Shown here one piece after another: positions 41,405 to 49,553 of a DNA stretch of 64,000 nt; position 1 is the first letter of the stretch, and each line of letters begins with the position of its first letter. The notes under the pieces were generated by a model. That model was not told the DNA's origin. It did not search any database and saw only the letters and a program-made list of their open reading frames with translations. This DNA is from Anaerolineae bacterium (lineage in GTDB: Bacteria; Chloroflexota; Anaerolineae; Promineifilales; Promineifilaceae): contig JAUIAP010000005.1 of the NCBI GenBank assembly GCA_030425205.1, positions 248,001-312,000 of the forward strand, read 5' to 3'. The position numbers and the translations under genes are program-made.

Positions 41405-43972
41405 TTAAACTTGTCGCTTATAGATGTGACAACCGCTCAAAATGGCCAATGCGGTCAGTAGAAGGAGGGCTGGTGGCACGTGTGTGGATGTGTCCGTTGT
41501 GCGCAACTGCACGGCTGTTGGGATATTGGTGACGGTCAGAAGCTCATTTGTGTCGTAGCCGTTGTTGTTGCCCTCGTCATATTCGCCAACGTTGCCAAAG
41601 CTCACATTTCCAGCGACATTGCGGCAGTCGGAAGAATCGGCCGAAAAACAACTCGCAATTGGGTCGATAATCCAGCCGAGATAATAATCACCTACGGGCA
41701 GGTCGTTTGGCAGCGTGATGTCCAGCGTCACCTGTTTGGCAAGATTGCCCGCCAAACTACTTACAGAAACGGTATCCAACAGATAGTCAGCGGTTGAAAT
41801 GATCGTATTGGTGGAAGCGTAAAAATCGACCTCAAATGCCGATGCATCCCCACCGCCATCATTTTCCATAAAGCACAAGAAGCGTAGCTGCTGCCCAGCA
41901 TAGAGCGTGTTTGAACTGGTAAAGTAGCTGGCATAACAACTTTGCAGATCGGCCGCCAGTCCCGTCAACATATCGTATCCGAGCGGATTGGTAAAATTGT
42001 TGCGAATTGTGCTGGTCGTGCGCGAGTTGTTTTCGGTGAAAACCCCGACGACGAGTGCATCCGGCCCCAAATCAAAAATGGCCGCGTCACTTACAGGATC
42101 GCTGTCTCCCCCCTTGACGCCCCCTTTTGCATAGACATCGACATGCGAGGGCCAATTTGGATCATTGTCAAACACTGTCCCTTCACCAAAGGTTGAAATG
42201 GCGGTCGCTGTCGTCGCCTCATCCAAGAGATCGCCTTGAACGAGCTTCTCAAGCAGCGAGACAGTCGCTTTGGGAGTCGCGGTGTTAAGACCCATGTTGT
42301 AGTAGCGATAATGACCGTCGGTGCTGAGATATTCGGGCAGCGCGTTGCCCCAACCGGCTTGTCCATCGGGGATGTCGTTGCGCTCACAGTTGGACGCATT
42401 TGCATCGAGCCAGTTATCTAAATCGCCATAGGTATCAGAACCAGAACGCCAGCGTGGTTCAAATGCCCAGCCCGGAATCGTGAAATAGGAGCACTCGGCC
42501 GCATCATCCGCATTCTGTTGCCCCTGCCACAGGATAGTGCGGTCAACGTCATGGATGCTTGTAACTGGCCCCCACCCTTGCCCGACACCGTCAACGTCGG
42601 CCAGCCATTCATTCAAATCATAGTTGTCTTGCATCAGGCCAATCGTTGGGCTATCGACGAGCGCACTTGTCGCCGCATTGTCGCTAACACCCATCATCGC
42701 CTGATCAAAGCGTGAGAGTGGATACAATAGACCAAAATTTGCGCTGCTAAAGCCGGGAAAATTGCGATCTTCGACATACCAGGGATCGCGCTGGTTTGCC
42801 CCGTTTGTGAAGGGAATCGTTTGGGCAGCCGTCAAATGACCGTTCTGTATTTCGCGCCACAGCTTGATGTGGACAGCGATTTTGGCAGTGCTGGCGAGAT
42901 AGAACGGCTCATTGGCACGATACGCCCATGATTGGTTGGAGCGCACATTTTTGGCGTAAAGGCCAATGGTGTCGTTACCCGCGTTTTCAAATGTGGTCAA
43001 TAAGTTGTTGCTTGCCGCTGGAATCGTCTCTGCATCGCTGTCACTCGGAATGAGCGCGACTTCGTGTAGAGATTTGTAGGTATCGCCCCACAATGCTGAG
43101 TAGCGCACACCGCTGCTCGTATTGTAGCTTTCAATGTCGATGATTTCGGTATTACTATCGGTGAAAGAGTCATCATAGCTGTCGATACTGGCCGCTGTGT
43201 CACCGCGTCGTTGGAACTGTTCACCGCCGCTGTCCATCGCAAAGATCATCGCCCAACGATATTCGTCGTGGAGTTCGCTATAGTAGTACTCGATGTCGAT
43301 AACGCGACCGTTGCGCGGGGCGATGAGGTCACTCACATCGGCCGATTCAAGTCCATAGTACAAAACCGTCTGTGGTTGATTGGGGTCGCTGACCCAAATT
43401 CCTGCATAGCGCACATCCCCATCAGGTTCGGTGTACGCTTCAAAGTCGATGATCGATAATCCGGCGTTGAGATATTGTTCGAGGTAACTCTGAAAGGTCG
43501 TATCGTCGTTTGTTGTACGCAGTGCCGATCCGTAGTCATCGCCGTTTTCAAAAAAGATGGCAGAGTAGCGTTTGTCGCTGCCAAAATAGCCGACCTCAAC
43601 ATCGAGATAACGACCATTGAGCGGGTTCATCGCCGTAAAGAAATCTGTCCAATCAGATGTGGTTCCCTGAATGAGCGTGTGAATCGTGCCGTTCACAGGA
43701 TACCAAATGGCACTGTAGCGTTCGGCCGATCCTGTCCAACGTACGTCGATGTCCACCAAATACCGCCCCTCATTGTTGTAGGAGGCATTTACACTGGCAA
43801 ACGTGGCCGCATCCAAATCGAGAAAATAACGCGCCTCATCTTGTGGCACACTTCGACCATTGTCAGGATCTATTTCTTCAGTCGCAGTTTCAATGGTGAC
43901 ACCATCGGCAAAAAGAGGATTTATGCCGGCAAAGGCAAATAACAGTAAAAGCAGAAAAAGTGATCGTCTCAT
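41405..43972 (-). CDS. Exported polyglycine-hydrolase-like protein with beta-lactamase-type domain
   Basis: 855 residues. Signal peptide MRRSLFLLLLLFAFAGINPLFA. Residues ~45-320 hold five repeats built as (I/V)D(I/V/F)(E/D) then RYSAIW or a variant (RYSAIF, RYAGIW, RWAMIF, RYSALW), as in polyglycine hydrolases. Residues ~330-660 are a serine beta-lactamase-like fold: SxxK in YLASTAKIAVHI, SDN in MGVSDNAATSAL and KGG in DVYAKGGVKGG. A CARDB-type adhesion domain follows (~690-810), and the C-terminus has a hydrophobic anchor followed by HIYKRQV. AAGGAA precedes the ATG. Likely a cell-surface peptidase or esterase; beta-lactam resistance is not implied. Confidence 0.78.
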   Translation of the reverse strand: MRRSLFLLLLLFAFAGINPLFADGVTIETATEEIDPDNGRSVPQDEARYFLDLDAATFASVNASYNNEGRYLVDIDVRWTGSAERYSAIWYPVNGTIHTLIQGTTSDWTDFFTAMNPLNGRYLDVEVGYFGSDKRYSAIFFENGDDYGSALRTTNDDTTFQSYLEQYLNAGLSIIDFEAYTEPDGDVRYAGIWVSDPNQPQTVLYYGLESADVSDLIAPRNGRVIDIEYYYSELHDEYRWAMIFAMDSGGEQFQRRGDTAASIDSYDDSFTDSNTEIIDIESYNTSSGVRYSALWGDTYKSLHEVALIPSDSDAETIPAASNNLLTTFENAGNDTIGLYAKNVRSNQSWAYRANEPFYLASTAKIAVHIKLWREIQNGHLTAAQTIPFTNGANQRDPWYVEDRNFPGFSSANFGLLYPLSRFDQAMMGVSDNAATSALVDSPTIGLMQDNYDLNEWLADVDGVGQGWGPVTSIHDVDRTILWQGQQNADDAAECSYFTIPGWAFEPRWRSGSDTYGDLDNWLDANASNCERNDIPDGQAGWGNALPEYLSTDGHYRYYNMGLNTATPKATVSLLEKLVQGDLLDEATTATAISTFGEGTVFDNDPNWPSHVDVYAKGGVKGGDSDPVSDAAIFDLGPDALVVGVFTENNSRTTSTIRNNFTNPLGYDMLTGLAADLQSCYASYFTSSNTLYAGQQLRFLCFMENDGGGDASAFEVDFYASTNTIISTADYLLDTVSVSSLAGNLAKQVTLDITLPNDLPVGDYYLGWIIDPIASCFSADSSDCRNVAGNVSFGNVGEYDEGNNNGYDTNELLTVTNIPTAVQLRTTDTSTHVPPALLLLTALAILSGCHIYKRQV

Positions 43973-44081
43973 TCAGATTTCCTTGTGTGAAACCTCACAC
44001 CTAAAGATTCAATTTCATTTTAGAGATGATCGTGAATTCAACGTGATCGATTAATCTGCGCGTTGGGGGCGAGTTAGCCTG

Positions 44082-45176
44082 TTAGTCGCCTAAGGCAATC
44101 CCTAGTTCTCGCGCTGTCGCAATGATGTCTCCATCGAGCGGCACCGTTTTGGTGCGTTGGGTGCAAAGTTCAAGCGGAACATAGCGCACGGTGGGGGGAT
44201 CGAGCGCGACCATGATGTTGCTTTCCCCTTCGGCAATTGCACGCACCGCCGCCGCACCAAAGCGCATCGATAGCAGACGATCGCGTGCTGTTGGTGTCCC
44301 TCCGCGCAATAGATGTCCTAATACAACGGTGCGCACCTCGTTTGGCACAAGCACGCGCAGTTGATCAGTCACCATCTGTCCCATCCCGCCGAGTCGTTTC
44401 ACATCGCCGTGTGCGAGATATTGCAACTCGCCTCCAATTGGCAACGCCCCTTCTGCAACGACCACAATCGAGAATTCGCGCCCGCTCGCATTACGCGATT
44501 TAATTTTTTCAACGACCTTTTGTATATCAAATGGGATTTCAGGGATCAAAATCGCATCGGCCGATCCCGCTACGCCCGCACACAACGCAATCCAGCCTGC
44601 ATGCCGTCCCATCACCTCGACGACCATGACGCGATCATGCGCATGGGCCGTGCTATGCAATCTGCCCAGACAGTCAGTCGCGAACGCCACTGCTGTATCG
44701 AAGCCAAAGGTTGCCGTTGTCTGGTCAAGATCGTTGTCAATCGTCTTCGGCACACCGATAACGCGCACGCCCATCTCGGCAATTTGGTGGGCAATTGCCA
44801 TACTGCCATCCCCACCGATTGCAACGAGCGCATCGATTGACTGTTCCTGCAAGCCATTCAGTAGGCGGTCAGAAATGTCTTGATGAACGATATTGCCATC
44901 GGCGTCTTTGGTTTGATAGTCAAATGGATTGCCTCGATTAGTGGTGCCAAGAATTGTGCCACCGAGATGAGCGATGCCGCGCACTGTCTCGCGGGTCAAA
45001 AGCGTTGTGCCGCCACCGGGATACTTTTCAGGAAAGAGCAACCCGTTATAGCCATCCTTGATGCCGACCACTTCCCAGCCGCGCATGTGTGCGGATAGGG
45101 TGACAGCGCGGATGACAGCATTGAGACCGGGTGCATCCCCGCCACCCGTAGAAATTGCGATTTTATTGATAGTCAT
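44082..45176 (-). CDS. pfkA: 6-phosphofructokinase (PfkA family)
   Basis: 364 residues from the ATG at 45176. It phosphorylates fructose 6-phosphate. ISTGGGDAPGLNAVIR, AIGGDGSMAIA and GVPKTIDNDLDQT with the catalytic Asp, VEVMGRHAGWIA and LGHLLRGGTPTARDR are conserved. GGDGS carries the Gly of ATP-dependent enzymes, while PKTIDND has the Lys usual in PPi-dependent ones; such mixed motifs occur in group III PFKs, so the phosphoryl donor is uncertain. A TAAAAT box 7 nt before the ATG suggests a leaderless mRNA; a longer reading to 45206 would cross it. Confidence 0.93.
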   Translation of the reverse strand: MTINKIAISTGGGDAPGLNAVIRAVTLSAHMRGWEVVGIKDGYNGLLFPEKYPGGGTTLLTRETVRGIAHLGGTILGTTNRGNPFDYQTKDADGNIVHQDISDRLLNGLQEQSIDALVAIGGDGSMAIAHQIAEMGVRVIGVPKTIDNDLDQTTATFGFDTAVAFATDCLGRLHSTAHAHDRVMVVEVMGRHAGWIALCAGVAGSADAILIPEIPFDIQKVVEKIKSRNASGREFSIVVVAEGALPIGGELQYLAHGDVKRLGGMGQMVTDQLRVLVPNEVRTVVLGHLLRGGTPTARDRLLSMRFGAAAVRAIAEGESNIMVALDPPTVRYVPLELCTQRTKTVPLDGDIIATARELGIALGD

Positions 45177-45189
45177 GCGGTCAATTTTA
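45177..45189 (-). promoter_or_regulatory. Leaderless-type -10 box of pfkA
   Basis: Minus strand TAAAAT (45184-45189) followed by 7 nt and the ATG ending at 45176. No Shine-Dalgarno sequence. Confidence 0.5.
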
Positions 45190-45419
45190 GCATAATTTAC
45201 ATTCACGAATCTTTTACCAAAAATTTAGCCTCTGCGTACTAACTGCAACTCGCGCCGTAAGCCCTAATTGGCATACTAAGCACAGTTAGGCACGAACAAG
45301 CACCAATATCACAATCAAATAGCGAACACCACTCTCGCAATATGAGAGTCATTTAACTTGTGTGGGAGCATGAAGTTGTAGTGGTTTGCCATGCACAGTT
45401 GTTGCCTGTATCGGTAATG

Positions 45420-45451
45420 GCGGCGGAGTTTCAATCGGAAGCTCCGCCGCT
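45420..45451 (-). terminator. Hairpin downstream of sppA
   Basis: GGCGGCGGAG at 45420-45429 pairs with CTCCGCCGC at 45443-45451 and is flanked by inner TTTC/GGAA pairing. No long T-run follows on the minus strand, so its role as terminator is uncertain. The rest of 45207-45464 shows nothing else I recognise. Confidence 0.45.
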
Positions 45452-45464
45452 TTACATTTGCCCA

Positions 45465-47234
45465 CTAATCCCGAAATCGCAACTCGAATGGCGACATATA
45501 GAGTGGCCGTCCATTAAATTGGGGCATAACGGTTTTGGAAAATACATCCGTTAGTCGGTCTACCCACTCCGACACAGAGTCGGGTAGCTCTTCGTCTAAA
45601 AGAGAGGGCACAACATAGCGCGTTGATGAAGAGTAGAGATTGTGGACTGGCACATGGACAGTGTCGCTGGTGGGCAGGTTGGCAACCTTTTGTGTATGCT
45701 CGATTAAATCTTGTAAGTCGCCAAAGGAGTCGATTAGCTGGTGTTTCTTAGCCTGATTGCCCGTCCAAACTCGTCCCAGCGCAATCTTGTCTAATTGATC
45801 AAAGTCTAGCGAGCGACCATCCGCGACCTTCTGCTTAAACTGTCTATAGCTATTCTCAATCTGCCTGACGACTTGGGCGCGTTCGCTTTCTGTCCATGGT
45901 TCAACCATTCCGTAAAGCTCAGCATTTTTGCCCCGTGAAAGTGAGACATAGTTGATATGCAGTTTGTCTAGTAGTTTTGAAATGCTGGAGCGACCTGTGA
46001 TGACACCGATTGAGCCTGTGATTGTGGCGGGCTGAGCCATGATGTGCTGCCCGCCTGCGGCAATGTAGTAGCCGCCTGATGCCGCGACATTGCCCATATA
46101 GATCAAGACGGGGATTTTTCGGCCGATTCGCGCCAAATCTCGCCATATCAAGTCTGATGCAAGCGCATCCCCTCCCGGCGAATTGACATAGACGATCAAC
46201 GCAGCCATGTCCTCCTCCCGCTCCACACGCCGCAAAAGGTGGGAGACGGTGGCATGATCGGCCGAACCCGACTGTCGCGCAAGCGGGTTGAGTGATGGAG
46301 CGGGTTGCATTGTAATGGCTCCCTCAACGCCAACAACACCGATAAACTGATGGTGTCGTCGCCGCACTTTGTAGGTCAGTTTCTTGCGTGCATTGCCCCA
46401 TGTGATTAACTTCACATCCTGTTCTGACCAGCGTTTACGAATTGCCCAATGGAGTTCATCATCATAGGCGACCGCATCGACCAGCCCATGCTCTTGTGCG
46501 GTTTGTGCGTTAAACGGTGCCTGATCGATCAGCTGCTTAAACGTCTCTTGCGACATTCCCAGATTTTTAGCGATGTCGTGGGTTAACGTCTCATATTGGT
46601 CATCAAGTAACCAGCTGTACTGTTCATGCTCGGCCGCCGTCATTGTGCTTTCGCCAAACGTGTTGCCCGCTGTTTTATAGGGTGAGACCTGCACGATTTC
46701 TACATCCACACCCGCCTCTGTCAGTGCATCTTTGAAATAAAATGCGTCGAGTTGCAGACCCGTGACGTTAAATTCGGCCGAAGGTGGCACAATAAGCAAG
46801 TGAGCCGCCGTCGCCAAATAGTAGGAGCGCATACTCAAATAGGGTGTATAGATGATGACCCGTTTGCCACTCTGCTTGAACCTCTCGATTAAGCGTCGTA
46901 AACTCTGGATCGTGCTGAATCCCGCTGAAAAATCTTTCAGCACAATGACGATCCCATCGGCGTTGTCAGCTTCTTCAACTTTGCGGAATATATAGCGCAG
47001 TGCTTGTAGACTGAGTGGGGGAGACGGCAATGGCAGCCGTCGCTCGATAAAACTAAGTGGTGGTGCAGACAATTCAGGTAGCGGGCCACTAATTGGAACG
47101 ACCACATAACCCACGTTATGATAACGTTGTGTTCGCAGCCAATTTTGCACGCCGCCTCCGATCTGCTGCCGTCGATAGCGCATTCCGTTGCGGAAATGGC
47201 GCGTTTTTCGGCCGAAAATAGTACTACTACCCAT
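45465..47234 (-). CDS. sppA: Signal peptide peptidase SppA, long form (S49)
   Basis: 589 residues, the two-domain long form. The N-terminal half carries the catalytic Lys in VSPYKTAGNTFGES; the C-terminal half the nucleophile Ser in GNVAASGGYYIAAGG and VYVNSPGGDALAS. SppA cleaves leftover signal peptides in the membrane. Unlike E. coli SppA there is only a weak hydrophobic N-terminal segment (YHNVGYVVVPISGPLP), so membrane anchoring is unclear. A basic N-terminus (RHFRNGMRYRRQQ) precedes it. AAGGGAC lies before the ATG. Confidence 0.9.
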   Translation of the reverse strand: MGSSTIFGRKTRHFRNGMRYRRQQIGGGVQNWLRTQRYHNVGYVVVPISGPLPELSAPPLSFIERRLPLPSPPLSLQALRYIFRKVEEADNADGIVIVLKDFSAGFSTIQSLRRLIERFKQSGKRVIIYTPYLSMRSYYLATAAHLLIVPPSAEFNVTGLQLDAFYFKDALTEAGVDVEIVQVSPYKTAGNTFGESTMTAAEHEQYSWLLDDQYETLTHDIAKNLGMSQETFKQLIDQAPFNAQTAQEHGLVDAVAYDDELHWAIRKRWSEQDVKLITWGNARKKLTYKVRRRHHQFIGVVGVEGAITMQPAPSLNPLARQSGSADHATVSHLLRRVEREEDMAALIVYVNSPGGDALASDLIWRDLARIGRKIPVLIYMGNVAASGGYYIAAGGQHIMAQPATITGSIGVITGRSSISKLLDKLHINYVSLSRGKNAELYGMVEPWTESERAQVVRQIENSYRQFKQKVADGRSLDFDQLDKIALGRVWTGNQAKKHQLIDSFGDLQDLIEHTQKVANLPTSDTVHVPVHNLYSSSTRYVVPSLLDEELPDSVSEWVDRLTDVFSKTVMPQFNGRPLYMSPFELRFRD

Positions 47235-47300
47235 GTCCCTTTTCTCCCAATTCTCAAATGTTAGACACGAAAAAATCTATCGACAAGAGATTACACTATT

Positions 47301-47726
47301 ATGACACAAATTAGCACAAACAGTCGCATCCGCGAACTCGCGCTAAATGCCCCATTTATCCAACAAATAGGCATGGAAATTATTGAAATTGGCTCAGGCT
47401 GGATAACCTGTGAAATCGTCATCCAGCCCGAAAAACATCATCAGCAAAACGGATTTATTCATGCGGGTGTTCAGGCGACGCTTGCCGATCATGCGGCAGG
47501 CTGTGCCGCTGCGACAGTGGCCGACTCGCACATCACAGTCTTAACCGTCGAATTTAAGATCAATCTGCTGCGCCCCGCTATCGGTGAGCGACTGACGTGT
47601 CGTGCTGACGTATTAAAGGCGGGACGTTCGATCACAGTCGTCGAATCGAACGTATGGGCATGGCAAGCGGAGCAGTCCAAACTTGTCTCCAAGGCGACTG
47701 TGACAATCGCAAATGTCACTCAGTGA
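47301..47726 (+). CDS. PaaI-type hotdog-fold thioesterase
   Basis: 141 residues. Hotdog fold with HHQQNGFIHAGVQATLADHAAG, where the HAG turn and the Asp on the central helix are the catalytic features of the PaaI group, and TVLTVEFKINLLRPAIGERLTCRADV. Such enzymes hydrolyse acyl- or aryl-CoA thioesters; the natural substrate is unknown. A perfect terminator follows at 47867. Confidence 0.9.
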   Translation: MTQISTNSRIRELALNAPFIQQIGMEIIEIGSGWITCEIVIQPEKHHQQNGFIHAGVQATLADHAAGCAAATVADSHITVLTVEFKINLLRPAIGERLTCRADVLKAGRSITVVESNVWAWQAEQSKLVSKATVTIANVTQ

Positions 47727-47866
47727 GCAAGTCAAACGACTTATTATTCAGATTAACGTCACTGAAATGACGATGAAATGATCTTTGACAGAACGATAAC
47801 AATGTGTATACTCTGAACATGGTAAAACTGTTATTTTCAGACAATTTCCACACAAACTTTTCTTAA

Positions 47867-47897
47867 AAACGCACGCCTTCGCGTGCGTTTTTGTTTT
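47867..47897 (+). terminator. Terminator of the thioesterase gene
   Basis: AAACGCACGC / GCGTGCGTTT with a CTTC loop (47867-47890), then TTGTTTT. Confidence 0.9.
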
Positions 47898-47945
47898 ACC
47901 GACGAAGATGCAGCACAAATTTAATAACTTAGGAGAATAGAAAAA

Positions 47946-48176
47946 ATGGACTACGCTCTGATTGGCAAAATTGAGAAGGCAAAGATCTACTCAGAAGAGA
48001 AAGATCGCATCAACTTTGACTCTTTTTCGGTTAACATCACTGGCGAAAATAATCCACACCATGTCGAATTCAAGGAAGGGGATTGGCAGTGTGACTGTGA
48101 CTTTTTCACGACGCGCGGTTATTGCTCGCACACGATGGCGATGGAGCGCGTCCTGACGGATATGCTACCGGCGTAG
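47946..48176 (+). CDS. Small SWIM zinc-finger-like protein
   Basis: 76 residues; AGGAG 14 nt upstream of the ATG. The C-terminal half holds C49-x-C51 ... C60-x-H62 in WQCDCDFFTTRGYCSHTMAME, the SWIM zinc-finger pattern. SWIM fingers bind DNA or proteins and usually sit in larger proteins such as SNF2 helicases or transposases; here the protein consists of little else. It is a self-contained gene with terminators on both sides (47867 and 48221). Function unknown. Confidence 0.85.
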   Translation: MDYALIGKIEKAKIYSEEKDRINFDSFSVNITGENNPHHVEFKEGDWQCDCDFFTTRGYCSHTMAMERVLTDMLPA

Positions 48177-48220
48177 CATTGAGCAGTAGACCACTCTTCA
48201 GTTGGTCACGGAAAATAGAA

Positions 48221-48247
48221 AAACGCCCTCACTGAGGGCGTTTGTGG
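48221..48247 (+). terminator. Terminator of the SWIM-protein gene
   Basis: AAACGCCCTC-act-GAGGGCGTTT (48221-48243) followed by GTGGTTT. Confidence 0.85.
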
Positions 48248-48286
48248 TTTCTAATCACTCTCATGGCGCAGCCAATTGATCAATGA

Positions 48287-48889
48287 TCATCCCCGCTGCA
48301 TCTCGAACACATCTGTTACGCGAACGTATTCATTGCCAGCTAATCGGCCGATTGGCTGCAATGCTTCCCGCACAACATATCCGTCAACCACGACATCCTC
48401 GCGCGCATAAATCCCAGTCACATCTCCAAAAACAACCGCCCCGCCAAATGGATTGACACCAACCTCGACAATCTGGCGCAGCTTGCATTCAAATGCGAAC
48501 GGAGCCTCCGCCACGCGCGGAACGCTGATCGTCTGACTGGGTGCGGCCGTTAACCCTGCATATTCAAATTCTGACTGATCGGGCGGAAGCAGGGCAGCCG
48601 ATTGGCTCATGGCAGTCATCGTCTCTTCATTTGTGATGTTGATGACAAACTCGGGCAATGCGCGAATGTTGTTGAGCGTATCTTTGCGCTTTCCGACGGC
48701 TGGAACCTGTGGACAAAACATCAGCACCAATGGATCGACAGAGGCTGCCGTAAAAAATGAAAAGGGTGCTACGTTGAGCGTACCGTCTGGTGCAATCGTG
48801 CTGACCCACGCAATCGGACGCGGCTGAATTGCGCCAATCACGAATTTATAGCACGCTTGGTTCGTATGCTTGGCAGGATCCAAAAACAT
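48287..48889 (-). CDS. Flavin reductase-like FMN-binding protein
   Basis: 200 residues with the split-barrel flavin reductase-like fold: YKFVIGAIQPRPIAWVSTI, LNVAPFSFFTAASVDPLVLMFC, KDTLNNIRALPEFVINI and FECKLRQIVEVG. Members bind FMN and reduce flavins or act as small oxidoreductases. The start codon overlaps the stop of the upstream Lrp gene by one base (TAATG), so the two are translationally coupled and the regulator may respond to the reductase substrate. Confidence 0.9.
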   Translation of the reverse strand: MFLDPAKHTNQACYKFVIGAIQPRPIAWVSTIAPDGTLNVAPFSFFTAASVDPLVLMFCPQVPAVGKRKDTLNNIRALPEFVINITNEETMTAMSQSAALLPPDQSEFEYAGLTAAPSQTISVPRVAEAPFAFECKLRQIVEVGVNPFGGAVVFGDVTGIYAREDVVVDGYVVREALQPIGRLAGNEYVRVTDVFEMQRG

Positions 48890-49374
48890 TACGTTTCAGA
48901 GGTGACTGGAATAGCTGTTGTAGACTTAATTTCGTTTAAGACCAACCCCGTTCGCACCTTATCGACGGCGGGCATTGAGGTTAGCTGCCGCAACAGGAAG
49001 TTCTCTAAATGAGGGACGTCCTTGACGATTACCTTCAAAATATAATCATCTTCACCCGTCAAGTTATAACACTCCAGCACTTCGGGAAGTTGCACAATCT
49101 CTTTGCGAAACGCCTCAAAGCCACTGGCAATATGCCGTTGCAACGAAATGTGAACAAAGACCATCATCTCGTAACCAACTTTATGACGGTTTAGAATTGC
49201 CGCATAACGCTCGATATATCCGTGCGTTTCTAGTCGGCGTAATCGCTTTTGCAGGCCGCTAGGCGAAAGCTCAACCCGTCGCGCCAATTCCGCGTTTGAA
49301 ATCCGCGCATTCTCCTGCAAAATTCTCAGCAACTCATGATCTATGTTGTCCAAAACAATTCCATTTTCCAGCAT
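48889..49374 (-). CDS. Lrp/AsnC family transcriptional regulator
   Basis: 161 residues. N-terminal winged helix-turn-helix (LDNIDHELLRILQENARISNAELARRVELSPSGLQKRLRRLE) and C-terminal RAM ligand-binding domain (VFVHISLQRHIASGFEAFRKEIVQLPEVLECYNLTGEDDYILKV). The acidic turn GEDDY is the usual effector-site feature. It precedes the flavin reductase gene with a one-base overlap. Ligand probably an amino acid, but which is unknown. Confidence 0.93.
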   Translation of the reverse strand: MLENGIVLDNIDHELLRILQENARISNAELARRVELSPSGLQKRLRRLETHGYIERYAAILNRHKVGYEMMVFVHISLQRHIASGFEAFRKEIVQLPEVLECYNLTGEDDYILKVIVKDVPHLENFLLRQLTSMPAVDKVRTGLVLNEIKSTTAIPVTSET

Positions 49375-49500
49375 ATCCTACCTTTGCATTTCTAGCGTGA
49401 ATAATAAACTTATTTTATCACTCAGCGCATAGATTGCGCAAAAATAGTAGAAAGAATGCAAATTGTTGACGCAATTTTTCTGTATTGATTTGCTCAATAT

Positions 49501-49530
49501 AAAAAGAGCGCGGATATCCGCGCTCTTTTT
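49501..49530 (-). terminator. Terminator of pnp
   Basis: Perfect palindrome of AAAAAGAGCGCGGAT and its complement (49501-49530), with a T5 run on either strand. Ends the pnp transcript and can act in both directions. Confidence 0.9.
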
Positions 49531-49553
49531 CGTTTCAATAGTTAGGTGAAAGT

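Noticed and set aside
41405..43972. Antibiotic-resistance beta-lactamase
   Set aside because: The serine-enzyme motifs are there, but the repeats and size fit polyglycine-hydrolase-like proteins.
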